DNA of 64,000 bases from Prevotellaceae bacterium UBA1391 (GCA_002305265.1 DBQP01000007.1:1-64000), one strand, 5' to 3'; positions 18,166-27,548 are shown, numbered from the stretch's first letter. Numbers and translations: made by a program. Notes: generated by a model not told the origin, from the sequence alone.

Positions 18166-18849
18166 ATGAAACATCTGTTCTCTTTCCTTGCGCTGCTGTG
18201 CTGCTGTGTCGTGGCCGCCTCCGCACAGCAAGCCGTCGTCAATGTCATCGGCGACAGCTACGTGGCCAACCATCGCCGTCCGGCGAGCGAGACATGGCAT
18301 GCCCACTGGGCGTCTGAGCACCAGTTGCGCTACAACAACTACGGGCGCAACGGGTCGTGCGTGGCTTTCGACCGCAGCGCCGAGGGCTTCGGCCCTTCGC
18401 TGATGGTGCGCTATGCGCAGATGGAGCCCTGGGCCGACCTCGTCATCATCGTGGCGGGGCACAACGATGCCGGCTTCATCAAGAATTCGGCCGACAGCCT
18501 CGCCATGTTCGCCGACTCCGTCGCGCTGCTCATCGACCGCGTGCGGACGCAATGTCCGAAGGCCGAGGTCGTCTGGGTCACGCCGTGGTACGTCGACGCC
18601 GATGGCTTCGAGCCTGTCGTGCGCGCCATCCGCAGCGTGTGCCGCAAGAAGCACGTGCGCGTGCTCAACAACTACACGCCGCGCAGCGTCATCCAGGTGC
18701 GCGACGCCGACTTCCGCCGCCGCTATTTTCAAGGGCCCAACGACACGGCCCATCTCACGGCCGACGGCCATGCGCTGTTTCTCCCGACAGCCGAGAAGTT
18801 TCTCCGCAAGACACTCCGGCGAATCTCCCATCACGCCTCCAGCCAATGA
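18166..18849 (+). CDS. Exported SGNH/GDSL hydrolase
   Basis: A 227-aa esterase-like protein with a signal peptide (MKHLFSFLALLCCCVVAASA). SGNH blocks: VIGDSYVAN (block I; nucleophile Ser31 in GDSY instead of GDSL), the oxyanion GRNGSC-type segment, IIVAGHNDAGF (block III), and DTAHLTADGHALF (block V, Asp/His pair near 194-197). It probably removes acyl or acetyl groups from glycans or lipids in the periplasm; the substrate is unknown. Its stop overlaps the start of the HAD gene (ATGA), so the two are coupled. Confidence 0.85.
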   Translation: MKHLFSFLALLCCCVVAASAQQAVVNVIGDSYVANHRRPASETWHAHWASEHQLRYNNYGRNGSCVAFDRSAEGFGPSLMVRYAQMEPWADLVIIVAGHNDAGFIKNSADSLAMFADSVALLIDRVRTQCPKAEVVWVTPWYVDADGFEPVVRAIRSVCRKKHVRVLNNYTPRSVIQVRDADFRRRYFQGPNDTAHLTADGHALFLPTAEKFLRKTLRRISHHASSQ

Positions 18850-19691
18850 CGTCCTCCCACACGCACATGCCTTGCTCCACTCCGCTGCACCCGACGGCCG
18901 ATGCCGCCGGGCGCTCGCTGTTTTTCGACATCGACGGCACGCTCGTCAGCTTTGAGACCCACGCCATACCCGCGTCGGCCCTTCGCGCACTGGAGCAGGC
19001 CAAGGTCAACGGTGCGCGGATCTTCATCTGCACGGGGCGGCCGCGCAGCATCCTCGACGCCGTCGCGCCCATCCGCCACCTCATCGACGGCTACATCACC
19101 TTCAACGGGGCGCTGTGCTTCGTAGGCGAGGAAGTCGTGGCCTGCCATCCGATACCCCGTGCCGAGGTCGACTGGTTGCTGGCCGATGCCGACCGTGCCG
19201 GATATCCCTGCATCGTGGCCGGTGAGCACCGCATGGTGGTCCATGGCAACAGGCCGATCGTCCACGACGTCTTCAAGGGAGAAATCAATGTCGACCTCGA
19301 TTATGACACGCCCGTGGCAGAGGTGCTTGCCTCGGAGCGCATCCTGCAACTCTCGCCTTTCATCCCTGCCGACTACGAGTCGTCGGCTGTCATGCCTGCC
19401 ATGCGCAGTTGCCTGAGCGGCCGCTGGCATCCCAGTTTTACCGACATCATCTCCAACGCGACCGACAAGGGGCGCGGCATGCTGGCCATGGTGAGCCATC
19501 TCGGGCTCGACCCTGCGCTCACCATTTCCTTTGGCGACGGTGGCAACGATGCCAGTCTGTTGCGTACCGCCGGCATCGGTGTGGCCATGGGCAATGGTGT
19601 CGACGCGGCCAAGGCGGCCGCCGACTATGTGACGTCTGCCGTCGAGGCAGACGGCGTGGAGCAGGCGCTCCGCCACTTCGGCGTGATCTGA
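18846..19691 (+). CDS. Cof-type HAD phosphatase
   Basis: Cytosolic haloacid-dehalogenase-superfamily hydrolase of the Cof/YkrA type, 281 aa. Motif I is FFDIDGTLVSFE, motif II lies in IFICTGRPRSIL, and motifs III-IV are DKGRGMLAMVSH and FGDGGNDASLLRTAGIGVAM. A C2-type cap lies between about residues 85 and 195. Such enzymes dephosphorylate sugar phosphates or flavin precursors; the substrate is not readable here. The start ATG at 18846 overlaps the previous stop; an alternative ATG 21 bp later is possible. Confidence 0.9.
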   Translation: MTSSHTHMPCSTPLHPTADAAGRSLFFDIDGTLVSFETHAIPASALRALEQAKVNGARIFICTGRPRSILDAVAPIRHLIDGYITFNGALCFVGEEVVACHPIPRAEVDWLLADADRAGYPCIVAGEHRMVVHGNRPIVHDVFKGEINVDLDYDTPVAEVLASERILQLSPFIPADYESSAVMPAMRSCLSGRWHPSFTDIISNATDKGRGMLAMVSHLGLDPALTISFGDGGNDASLLRTAGIGVAMGNGVDAAKAAADYVTSAVEADGVEQALRHFGVI

Positions 19692-19928
19692 CCTCCGGGC
19701 TGCTTTTGTGCCGCAGACGTACCAGTCTTCAACTGCGCAGTGCATCGGATGCAGCTGCGCCGTTTTTTTGTTGATGAGGCTGACGGCGCGGCGGCCGAAC
19801 GGCTGTCGAAACGTCAGGACGTGGTGGTGCGATGCTCCGCTGCCACGCGGGAGTGGCAGGGAGACTGCGCGTTTGAGGCATGTCGGCTGCGCGGTGGAGG
19901 TGGATGTCGCTTGCCTGCATGTGTGCGC

Positions 19929-19982
19929 GAAGGCCTTCGTGAAGTGTTGCGAAGGCCTTCGTGCTGCGTTGCGAAGGCCTTC
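19929..19982 (+). repeat. GAAGGCCTTC triple array, copy 3
   Basis: Perfect units at 19929, 19951 and 19973 with exact 22-bp period and spacers close to GTGNTGCGTTGC. A decayed fourth unit (GATGCTCTTC, 7 of 10) is in phase at 19995. The array occupies the 520-bp gap 19692-20211 between the HAD gene and the TonB receptor and ends 173 bp before the receptor's -33 element. Apart from that promoter nothing else is recognised in the gap. Confidence 0.9.
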
Positions 19983-20154
19983 GTGGTGGATTGTGATGCT
20001 CTTCGTGCGCCATCGGGGCTGAGCGGCTCAGTGTGTCGGCGCGTCGGGAGGGCGCTGGCGAGGTGGCGTCGGAGGGGCGGGGAGGCAGCGATGGGCACCT
20101 GTGCGGTGGCTGGCTGGCGGGGTGGCCGCGCGGAAAATTCACCACAAATGAGGA

Positions 20155-20185
20155 TTGCGCGCAAGGAAAAAAGGACGTAACTTTG
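20155..20185 (+). promoter_or_regulatory. Promoter of TonB receptor gene
   Basis: TTG at 20155-20157, 20 bp, then TAACTTTG at 20178-20185: a full match to the Bacteroidota -33/-7 pair, 26 bp before the chosen ATG. It excludes the longer frame opening at 20155. Confidence 0.8.
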
Positions 20186-20211
20186 CAGCAACAATCGTAA
20201 TAGAAGGTAAG

Positions 20212-22596
20212 ATGAAAATAGAAATGATGAAATGGATGCTCGGCGTGGCCGTGTCTGTGCTGCCTGCAGGCAGTGTGCTGTGGGCTTCGGATGGCGATGC
20301 CGACACGTCGCGCGTGCATTTGGGCGAGGTGGTCGTGAGCGGCGACGCGCGCACGACGGCCGATGTGAACGACCTGCCCGTGAGCTTCACGAGCCTGAGC
20401 GGGAGCGACTTGGACAAGCTGCAGGTGCGCTCCATCAAGGATTTCGGGGCACAGATGCCGAATCTCTTCATTCCCGACTATGGCTCCCGACTGACGTCGG
20501 CCATGTATGTGCGCGGCATCGGTTCGCGCCTGAACACGCCCGCCGTGGGCATGATGGTCGACAATGTGTCGCAGGGCGAGCGCTCTGCTTTCGACTTCTC
20601 GCTGGACGATGTGGTGCGTGTGAACCTGCTCCGTGGTCCGCAGTCGACGATGTACGGACGCAACGCCGTGGGCGGCATGCTGCAGGTGTTCACGTTCGAT
20701 CCGCTGTCTACTCGGGAGGGCGGACCGAGCGCACGCGTTTCGATGGGCGGGAGCACGAAGGACGGCGGCCGCTACGTGCAGGGCCGCTATGCCCGCCCGG
20801 TGGGTAGGGATGCGGCCTTCCTGCTCAGTGGATTCTACCGTGGGTCGGACGGCTACAACCGCAACACCTTCCTCGATCGGCGGAGCAACGGCGGCGACGC
20901 CTTCGGCGGACGGTTCCGCTATGTCATCAATCCGCTGGCACATCCTTCGTTCACGGCCGACTTCCAGACGTCGCTGGAGTATTCCGACGAGCATGGCTAC
21001 GACTACTATGCGGTGGGCGGGCCGCGCCGCATCGTTGAGAACGAGCTGGGCAGCTACCGCCGGACGCTGCTCAATGCGTCGCTCCGATTGGAGTCGAAGC
21101 AGCGTCATTTCACGTTCAACAGCATCACGGCAGGGCAGGTGCTCAACGACCGGATGTTCATGGACCAGGACTTCGGCCCGGCCGACGTGTTTACGCTGGA
21201 GCAGCGGCAGCAGAGCCGGCAGCTGTCGCAGGAGTTCGTGTTCAAGGGACGCGGGCTGAAGCGCCTCGACTGGACGGCCGGCGCCTTCTTCACGCAGCAG
21301 TGGATGAAGACCGTGGCGCCGGTGCATTTCGGCCGCGATGGCGTCGTCCGCTACATCCAGAGCGGCATCGACCGTGGCTTCACTGCGGCCAATGCGGCCA
21401 TGAATCCGCTGGGCATGAACATCTCGTTGGCGTTGAACGACGAGCGCTTGCCCATCGACGGGGCGTTCAAGACCCCCTTGGTCAATGCGGCGGCCTACAC
21501 CCAGCTGACGCTGAAGGACGCGCTCGTGCGCCGGCTCGACCTCACGGCGGGTCTGCGGCTCGACTATGAGCATCGGAAGATGGACTACGACACGGGTGTG
21601 CCTGTGCACTACAACTTCCTGATGACGATGTATGGCGCGACGTTCATCGATCAGGCGTTCGAGACGGAAAGCCGCTATGAGGGCTCGATGCGCAAGGACT
21701 ACACGCAGCTGTTGCCACGCTTCGCACTCACTTATCGCCTGCGGGGCGGACAGGGCGGCAACCTGCTCTATGCGAGTGTGGCGAAGGGCTACCGCTCGGG
21801 CGGCTACAATGTGCAGATGTTCAGTGAGCTGCTGCAGACGAGCCTGCGCAACGACATGATGCGGACGCTTGCTGCCGATCCGGTGCTGGGGCGCGCCATG
21901 AACCGCTACATGACCGTGGCGGACAATCCGGCAGCCTCGTCGCTGACGACCTACAAGCCGGAGACGAGCTGGAACTATGAGGCGGGCGCCCATCTCGACT
22001 GGCTGGACGGACGGCTGGGCATGAATGCCTCCGTCTTCTATATGCGCACGCACAACCAGCAGGTGACGCGATTTGCTGCGACGGGACTGGGCCGCCAGAT
22101 GGTGAACACGGGCAAGAGCGAGAACTGGGGAGGCGAGATTGAGCTCGACAGCCGCTGGACGCTGTTCCGCCATCCGCTGACGCTGAAGGTGAGCTACGGC
22201 TTCACGCAGGCCAAGTTCGTCGACTACGACGGCGGCATGAACGGGGATGAGCCTGTCGACTACGACGGCAACTACGTGCCCTTCGCACCGCGGCACAACG
22301 TGGCAGCGTCGGCCGAATATGTCATTCCGTTCCGCGATGTGTATCTGCAGCTGGGCGCCAACGTGAACGCGATGGGCCGTGTCTATTGGACGGAGGACAA
22401 TGCGGTGTCGCAGCCGTTCTATGCGTTGCTCGGCGCTCATGCGGGCATCAGCTACAAGCGCTTCGGACTGAATGTGTGGGGCAAGAATCTGACGAGCACG
22501 AAATACTCGCCCTTCTCCTTCGTGAGCATGGGTACGACGTTCTCGCAGACGTGTCGTCCGCTGCAGTTGGGCGTCGACCTGTCGTGGCGACTCTGA
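20212..22596 (+). CDS. TonB-dependent outer-membrane receptor
   Basis: A 794-aa TonB-dependent receptor. A short signal sequence (WMLGVAVSVLPAGSVLWA) is followed by HLGEVVVSGDA, a TonB-box-like stretch, and the plug domain (LQVRSIKDFGAQMPNLFIPD, then MYVRGIGSRLNTPAVG, and VNLLRGPQSTMYGRNAVGG). The beta-barrel ends in an aromatic-rich strand with terminal LGVDLSWRL. It lacks the carboxypeptidase-like extension of SusC proteins and has no SusD partner, so it more likely takes up a siderophore, haem, cobalamin or another small ligand than a glycan; the ligand is not readable. It has its own promoter and a strong terminator after it. Confidence 0.92.
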   Translation: MKIEMMKWMLGVAVSVLPAGSVLWASDGDADTSRVHLGEVVVSGDARTTADVNDLPVSFTSLSGSDLDKLQVRSIKDFGAQMPNLFIPDYGSRLTSAMYVRGIGSRLNTPAVGMMVDNVSQGERSAFDFSLDDVVRVNLLRGPQSTMYGRNAVGGMLQVFTFDPLSTREGGPSARVSMGGSTKDGGRYVQGRYARPVGRDAAFLLSGFYRGSDGYNRNTFLDRRSNGGDAFGGRFRYVINPLAHPSFTADFQTSLEYSDEHGYDYYAVGGPRRIVENELGSYRRTLLNASLRLESKQRHFTFNSITAGQVLNDRMFMDQDFGPADVFTLEQRQQSRQLSQEFVFKGRGLKRLDWTAGAFFTQQWMKTVAPVHFGRDGVVRYIQSGIDRGFTAANAAMNPLGMNISLALNDERLPIDGAFKTPLVNAAAYTQLTLKDALVRRLDLTAGLRLDYEHRKMDYDTGVPVHYNFLMTMYGATFIDQAFETESRYEGSMRKDYTQLLPRFALTYRLRGGQGGNLLYASVAKGYRSGGYNVQMFSELLQTSLRNDMMRTLAADPVLGRAMNRYMTVADNPAASSLTTYKPETSWNYEAGAHLDWLDGRLGMNASVFYMRTHNQQVTRFAATGLGRQMVNTGKSENWGGEIELDSRWTLFRHPLTLKVSYGFTQAKFVDYDGGMNGDEPVDYDGNYVPFAPRHNVAASAEYVIPFRDVYLQLGANVNAMGRVYWTEDNAVSQPFYALLGAHAGISYKRFGLNVWGKNLTSTKYSPFSFVSMGTTFSQTCRPLQLGVDLSWRL

Positions 22597-22676
22597 CGCC
22601 ATGGCTGGGCCAAGCGAAAAGGACTGACAGACGGGGCGGGCAGACAGGAATGGCTGGACGCATCGGCTGAAAATGA

Positions 22677-22733
22677 CAGACAGGAAATCATCGTGGCAAG
22701 GATGCCTTGCGATGATTTCCTGTCTGCTTTTTG
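22677..22733. terminator. Bidirectional terminator between TonB receptor and nhaC
   Basis: A 17-bp perfect inverted repeat (CAGACAGGAAATCATCG at 22677-22693, partner at 22710-22726) has an inner CAAGG/CCTTG stem with a 3-nt loop, followed by CTTTTTG. It sits between two convergent genes. Confidence 0.85.
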
Positions 22734-22793
22734 TGTGTGGTGAGCCTGCCCGTGGCTCGTCGGAAGGTCTCCGTCGCCGGCAACTCGCGCGGG

Positions 22794-24089
22794 CTATCGG
22801 GAATAGCGGCGGGGGAGTCTGAGGAGGATGGCGACGAGGGCAGAGAGGCCGAGCAACAACGGATAGTAGAGGTAGGGGACGATCTCGACGGGATTGAGAC
22901 CGGCGAGTCCGGCTGCGATGAGTATCTGCGCGCCATAGGGCAGCAGGCCCTGCGTCATGCAGGAGAAGGTGTCGAGGATGCTCGCGACTTTGCGCGCGTC
23001 GAGCTGGAAGCGTTTGCTGATTTGTCGGGCGATGTCGCCGACGGTCAGGATGGCCACGGTGTTGTTGGCCGTGCAGACGTTGACGATGCTGACAAGGCTG
23101 GCGATGGTGAGTTCTGCACTGCGCTTCGAGCGGACGTGGCGGGTCAGGCGCCCGATGATGAAGTCGATGCCGCCGTTCTGTTTGATGATGGCCAGAAGAC
23201 CGCCGGCCATCATCGTGATGATGATGAGTTCGCTCATGCCGAGAATTCCTTCGCTCATGGCTTTCATCCATCCGAAAACGTCGAAGGAGCCGTCGAGCAG
23301 GCCGATGACTCCCGCAAGGAGGAGCCCGATGGGCAGGACTTTCATGACGTTGAGACCGAAAGCGGCGGTGACGAGTACAACGATGTAGGGAATCATCTTC
23401 AGCAGGCTGATGGGGCCAGCCTGGTAGTTCCATGTCATGTCGGCCCCCATGATGAGATAGGCGATGATCAAGATGATGACGGCGGGCAGGACGATGAAGA
23501 AGTTGACGCGGAACTTGTCCTTCATGCGGCAACCTTGAGACGCGGTGGCGACGATGGTCGTGTCGGAGATGAACGACAGGTTGTCGCCAAAGAAACTGCC
23601 TCCGACGATGATGGCGGTCATCATGGGTGTGGATATGCCGGTTTGTTGCGCTGTGGCTGCTGCGATGGGCACGAGGGCGGCGACTGTTCCGACGCTGGTG
23701 CCGATGCTGATGGAGATGAAGCAGGCGGCGATGAACATGCCGGCCATGAGCATGCTGGGAGGAAGGACTGAGAGGGTGAGATTGACGGTTGCCTCCACGC
23801 TTCCCATCGCTTTGGCGCAGTTGGCAAACGCTCCGGCCAGAACGAAAATCCAGAGCATGAGCATGAGATTGTCGCTGCTGGCGCCTCGGCTGTATGTCTT
23901 GATGCGTTCCTCGAGATTGCCACCACAGACGATGACGGCGTAGATGGAGGAGAGCAGGAACGCAACGGTGATGGGAATGCGGTAGAAGTCGCCCGTTGCG
24001 AGCGAAGTGCCGAGATAGAGCGCGATGAAGACGACGAGCGGGGATAGGGCAATCAGGCCCTTGCGAAGTGAGAGTGGGGTGTCGGACAT
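22794..24089 (-). CDS. NhaC-type Na+/H+ antiporter
   Basis: Polytopic inner-membrane protein of 431 aa with about 11-12 hydrophobic segments. It matches the NhaC family: ISIGTSVGTVAALVPIA, GGSFFGDNLSFISDTTI, VATASQGCRMKDKFRVN and NNTVAILTVGDIARQIS. It would exchange Na+ for H+ or move an organic anion or amine by a related mechanism; NhaC relatives include malate/lactate antiporters. It is the last gene of the minus-strand run from ugd, 82 bp after the sirtuin, and ends at a bidirectional terminator. Confidence 0.88.
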   Translation of the reverse strand: MSDTPLSLRKGLIALSPLVVFIALYLGTSLATGDFYRIPITVAFLLSSIYAVIVCGGNLEERIKTYSRGASSDNLMLMLWIFVLAGAFANCAKAMGSVEATVNLTLSVLPPSMLMAGMFIAACFISISIGTSVGTVAALVPIAAATAQQTGISTPMMTAIIVGGSFFGDNLSFISDTTIVATASQGCRMKDKFRVNFFIVLPAVIILIIAYLIMGADMTWNYQAGPISLLKMIPYIVVLVTAAFGLNVMKVLPIGLLLAGVIGLLDGSFDVFGWMKAMSEGILGMSELIIITMMAGGLLAIIKQNGGIDFIIGRLTRHVRSKRSAELTIASLVSIVNVCTANNTVAILTVGDIARQISKRFQLDARKVASILDTFSCMTQGLLPYGAQILIAAGLAGLNPVEIVPYLYYPLLLGLSALVAILLRLPRRYSR

Positions 24090-24171
24090 GTGGCGGATAA
24101 AAGTATTCTGAAAGCAATGAAAAAGTGAATCAGGCGGGCTGCAGATGAACTTGCAGCGCGTGCCCAGCCTG

Positions 24172-24873
24172 CTAAGACAGCGGCATGAGCTGTTCGCAGA
24201 GCTCGCGCATGCCTTCTGAGGCTTTCTTCATGATGTGGTGGACGTGCAGTCCTTGTGTGGGGACGGGCTTGGGATCGATGACGTAGATGGGCACGCCACG
24301 GCGCACGTAGTGCAGCAAACCTGCGGCGGGGTAGACGTTGAGAGAAGTTCCGACGACGACGAAAATATCGGCAGTCTGCGTCAGGAGAGCGGCCTCTTCG
24401 ATTTTCGGGACAGCTTCACCGAAGAAGACGACGTAAGGACGCAGCAGCGAGCCATCTGCGGCGAGCGTGCCTGGGGCCACTTCGCAGGAGTCGGGCGTCA
24501 GTTGCAGCCAGCATGTGGAATCCTCCACATTGCGGCTCGAGCACATTTTCATGACTTCTCCGTGGAGGTGGATGATGTGTTTCGTTCCGGCTTGCTCGTG
24601 CAGGTTGTCAATGTTTTGTGTGATGACGCTGACGTCGAACTGCGCTTCAAGCGATTGGATGAGACGGTGTGCCTCATTGGGAAGCTTCTCGAGCGTTTCC
24701 CGGCGGCGCGCATTGTAGAATTCCGTGACGAGCGTTGGGTTGGCGAGCCAGCCTTCGTGGCTGGCTACGTCTGCTACGGAATAGTTTTCCCATAGGCCAT
24801 CGGAATCACGGAAGGTGCGCAGTCCGCTTTCTGCAGAGACGCCTGCACCGGTGAGAAAGACGAGTTTTTTCAT
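24172..24873 (-). CDS. Sirtuin, NAD-dependent protein deacylase
   Basis: Sir2-family NAD+-dependent deacylase of 233 aa, acting on acyl-lysine in cytosolic proteins. The NAD motif LVFLTGAGVSAESGLRTFRD begins at residue 4, and the catalytic segment is VITQNIDNLHEQAG then HIIHLHGEV. VVFFGEAVP and VVVGTSLNVYPAAGL follow. Start chosen at 24873 (MKKLVFLTGAG); the upstream frame adds an unrelated leader. Oddity: the structural-zinc region has only two cysteines (CSSRNVEDSTC), not the two CxxC pairs of many sirtuins. Confidence 0.92.
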   Translation of the reverse strand: MKKLVFLTGAGVSAESGLRTFRDSDGLWENYSVADVASHEGWLANPTLVTEFYNARRRETLEKLPNEAHRLIQSLEAQFDVSVITQNIDNLHEQAGTKHIIHLHGEVMKMCSSRNVEDSTCWLQLTPDSCEVAPGTLAADGSLLRPYVVFFGEAVPKIEEAALLTQTADIFVVVGTSLNVYPAAGLLHYVRRGVPIYVIDPKPVPTQGLHVHHIMKKASEGMRELCEQLMPLS

Positions 24874-24926
24874 GCTGGGTTGCTGATTGGAATCGGATGG
24901 GCAGACTGATTGGAAGCAATGTCGGC

Positions 24927-25877
24927 TCACAGCCAGAGCATTCGCAGCAGCAGTCGGGCAATCCACCATGTGCCTTTCCCGACGATGTTGCCGTAGAGCC
25001 GGATGAGCGGAAGTGCAATCCGAATGCGCTGGGAAGGCGATGTGATGGGGAAAGTGGTGCGCATCCGTTTCGCCAGGTCGGTGCGGTGCTCGTTCCTGAA
25101 CTGCGTCGCGATGACAGCGACGCGCGCATCAAAGGCGGCGAGCAGATGGTTCCGCTCTTTGGGGGCTGCGCCTTGGATGTCTTTCTGCACGGCCTGCAGG
25201 GCGGTGGCGATGCGCGAGAAATTGTGTGAGAGCGAAGGTCCGGTAATGCTCTGCGGGTGCTGGAAGATGCGATGGTAGGATTTTGCGGGCAGCCAGCCGA
25301 CGCTGGGATGTTGGAGCAGGGCGCGAACACCGAGTTCGAAGTCGTCCCAAAAGAGCAGGGATTCATCCCAACCGCCCAATTGGTCCAGCCATTCGCGGCG
25401 GAAAATCATGCCTTGCGTGGCCAGCATGCTGCAGAGAATCTGGTCGGCGGCGTCGTTGCTGCGGTAGAAGGCGCGGCGTTTGGTCGTGCCGTCGGCGAAA
25501 ACCATCTGTGTGGCACCTGCGAGCATTGTGTAGTTGCCTTGCGTTATTAATTTGTTGGCATCGGACAGAAAGTGCGGCGACATTTCGTCGTCCGAGTCAA
25601 AGAAGCACACCCATTCTCCGGTGGAGGCGCTCACGCCTTGGTTTCGGGCTGCGGCCGCGCCTCGTCGGTCAGCCGTCGTGAGGATGAAATCGAGGTGAGA
25701 ATCATGGGCAAATTGCTTGACGAGGTGTGCGCAGAGTGCAGCGGAATTGTCCGTGGAGTTGTTGTCGACGAGCACAATCTGCAGCGGCCGTACGCTTTGT
25801 GCGGCTACAGAGCGAATGCAACGTTCGAGATAGCGTTCGCGGTTGTAGTATGGAATGACAATGGAGAAACGGCACAT
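24927..25877 (-). CDS. Family 2 glycosyltransferase
   Basis: Predicted cytosolic or membrane-associated GT-A glycosyltransferase, 316 aa. It opens with FSIVIPYYNRERYLERCIRS, then IVLVDNNSTDNSAAL, RRGAAAARNQGVSAS, and the DxD-type metal site in WVCFFDSDDEMSPHF. The GGWDESLLFWDDFELG acceptor-side motif follows. Donor and acceptor sugars are unknown. It sits between another GT and the sirtuin in the ugd-led run, so it could help build a surface glycan that uses UDP-glucuronate; that is an inference. Confidence 0.9.
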   Translation of the reverse strand: MCRFSIVIPYYNRERYLERCIRSVAAQSVRPLQIVLVDNNSTDNSAALCAHLVKQFAHDSHLDFILTTADRRGAAAARNQGVSASTGEWVCFFDSDDEMSPHFLSDANKLITQGNYTMLAGATQMVFADGTTKRRAFYRSNDAADQILCSMLATQGMIFRREWLDQLGGWDESLLFWDDFELGVRALLQHPSVGWLPAKSYHRIFQHPQSITGPSLSHNFSRIATALQAVQKDIQGAAPKERNHLLAAFDARVAVIATQFRNEHRTDLAKRMRTTFPITSPSQRIRIALPLIRLYGNIVGKGTWWIARLLLRMLWL

Positions 25878-26006
25878 TTGTTCTTTGAATGCGGCTGCGC
25901 ACGCCTTTATCTGCCAAGCTGTCTTATTTTCTCAGCAGAACGGCCTCGTTGTCTCTGCTGAGTTGTTTTCTTTGTCTTTCGCTGCCGGATGATTCGTCGT
26001 GTGTGC

Positions 26007-26855
26007 TTATTCTTTTGCGTCCGCCATGTAGCGGATGCCGCTGAGCATTTCCTTGAGGATGGCCCAGCGGGGCGCGGAACATGGAAGGAGCGCGGCGGCT
26101 TTCAGACAGCGCAGCGTGGCACCGAGGCGGCCGTGCATGCGATAGAGCACTGCGCCTTTGGCGCGTTGGACGGCTTGGTTGGTGAGGAAGCGGACGCCGG
26201 TGTGGATTTCCGTGGTCTCGACCACCACTTGTGGTACGAAGCGCACTTGAAGTCCGTTGCGCCAGGCTTCATGGACGAAGACTTCTTCCTCTCCGCAGCC
26301 GAGGAAGGGCGCGCCGAGTCCGAAGCGTTCGTCGAAACGGGGCAGCTTTGCGCTGCGACGCATGGCGATTTCCCACGAGCATACGTAGGTGAATCGCGGC
26401 CGATGCTGGTAGGTGTAGGTGTGGTCGGCGTAGAAATGCTGGCTTACCTTTTTCTCGTTGATGGCCTTGAAGGTGATGATGTCGGCTTCCGGATAGGCCT
26501 GGAAGGCTTCGATGATGCGCTCGAAATAGGCCGGTTGGTAGCGGCAGTCGTCGTCGGCGATCAGCAGCAGCTCGCCTTGGGCGTGCTGAAGCGCCAGGTT
26601 GCGGTTTCTGGCGATGCCTTCTCCCAGCATGGTCACGATGCGGATGTCATCCCGACGCTGCAGTTCCTTGGGTGGCGGAATGAGCCCGTCGGCTGTCGGG
26701 GGCTGCGTCGTTCCCGTCTTCTCGATGTACTCGCGGGTCTGCTGCCAGGCAATGAGATAGGCCACCCCTGGCGTCGGTTGCAGCGGCACAAGGGTGGTTC
26801 GGTGGATTCTGTCGTCGATCGTGCAGATGAGAATTTCCAGTTGCGGCGTGTTCAT
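26007..26855 (-). CDS. Family 2-like glycosyltransferase
   Basis: A 282-aa GT-A fold protein. The start (LEILICTIDDRIHRTTLVPL) is not the classic GT2 opening, but EGIARNRNLALQHAQGELL, LLIADDDCRYQPAYFERI (the acidic metal-binding motif) and GLGAPFLGCGEEEVFVHEAW are typical of GT2 enzymes. The N-terminal part of about 90 residues is atypical. It lies 6 bp after the first deoxynucleoside kinase and 129 bp before the next GT. Substrates unknown. Confidence 0.82.
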   Translation of the reverse strand: MNTPQLEILICTIDDRIHRTTLVPLQPTPGVAYLIAWQQTREYIEKTGTTQPPTADGLIPPPKELQRRDDIRIVTMLGEGIARNRNLALQHAQGELLLIADDDCRYQPAYFERIIEAFQAYPEADIITFKAINEKKVSQHFYADHTYTYQHRPRFTYVCSWEIAMRRSAKLPRFDERFGLGAPFLGCGEEEVFVHEAWRNGLQVRFVPQVVVETTEIHTGVRFLTNQAVQRAKGAVLYRMHGRLGATLRCLKAAALLPCSAPRWAILKEMLSGIRYMADAKE

Positions 26856-26861
26856 GATGCG

Positions 26862-27476
26862 TTATGAGAAGAGACCGAAGAGGTTGCTGTCGATCTGGTC
26901 CGTGATCGTCTGGAAGTCCTGCGGGTTGGTTTCGAAATTTGTCTTGTCGCCGTCGACGATGATGAGGTTGCCTTTGTAGTCCTTGATCCAGTCCTCGTAG
27001 CGCTGGTGGAGCCCCTGCAGATAGTCGATGCGGATGCTCTTCTCGTATTCTCTTCCGCGCTTCTGAATCTGTGCGACAATCGTCGGGATGCTGGTGCGGA
27101 TGTAGATGAGCAGGTCTGGATAGCCTACGAGCGACATCATGTTCTCGAACAAGTCGGAGTAGTTGTCGAAGTCGCGGTCCGACATCATGCCCATGCCGTG
27201 GAGGTTGGGTGCAAAGATGCGTGCGTCTTCGAAGATGGTCCGGTCCTGGATGATGGTGTCGTTGCTCCGGTTGATCTCCACCACTTCCTTGAAGCGTTTG
27301 TTCAGGAAATAGATCTGGAGGTTGAATGACCACCTTGGCATGTCGGCGTAGAAGTCGTCGAGGTACGGATTGTTGTCGACGGGTTCGAATCGTGGTGTCC
27401 ATCCGTAGCGCTTGGCAAGCATGCTTGTCAGCGTGGTCTTTCCGCTGCCGATGTTGCCGGCGATAGCTATGTGCAT
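26862..27476 (-). CDS. Deoxynucleoside kinase, copy A
   Basis: Deoxyadenosine/deoxyguanosine-type deoxynucleoside kinase (204 aa), which salvages deoxynucleosides by phosphorylation. P-loop: AIAGNIGSGKTTLTSM at residues 3-18. Other motifs: RFEPVDNNPYLDDFY, IIQDRTIFEDARIFA and KRGREYEKSIRIDYLQ (lid arginines). It is a close paralogue of the kinase immediately upstream, 72 bp away. Paired paralogous kinases of differing nucleobase preference are known in lactobacilli, so the pair may be heteromeric here, but that is an inference. Confidence 0.9.
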   Translation of the reverse strand: MHIAIAGNIGSGKTTLTSMLAKRYGWTPRFEPVDNNPYLDDFYADMPRWSFNLQIYFLNKRFKEVVEINRSNDTIIQDRTIFEDARIFAPNLHGMGMMSDRDFDNYSDLFENMMSLVGYPDLLIYIRTSIPTIVAQIQKRGREYEKSIRIDYLQGLHQRYEDWIKDYKGNLIIVDGDKTNFETNPQDFQTITDQIDSNLFGLFS

Positions 27477-27548
27477 GGTGTTCTGTTGTGTGATGTGCGA
27501 TGCTTCTGGCTTGCGTTGCTGCGTTTGCCGTCCGGCGTCGCGGTCGTT

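Noticed and set aside
19729..24117. 1462-codon minus-strand open frame
   Set aside because: It runs antisense to the TonB receptor and out of frame with nhaC; its composition is Arg/His-rich filler caused by high G+C, and it has no family motif.
27357..27400. tRNA-like T-loop word GGGTTCGAATC
   Set aside because: It lies inside a deoxynucleoside kinase gene and has no acceptor or anticodon stem around it.
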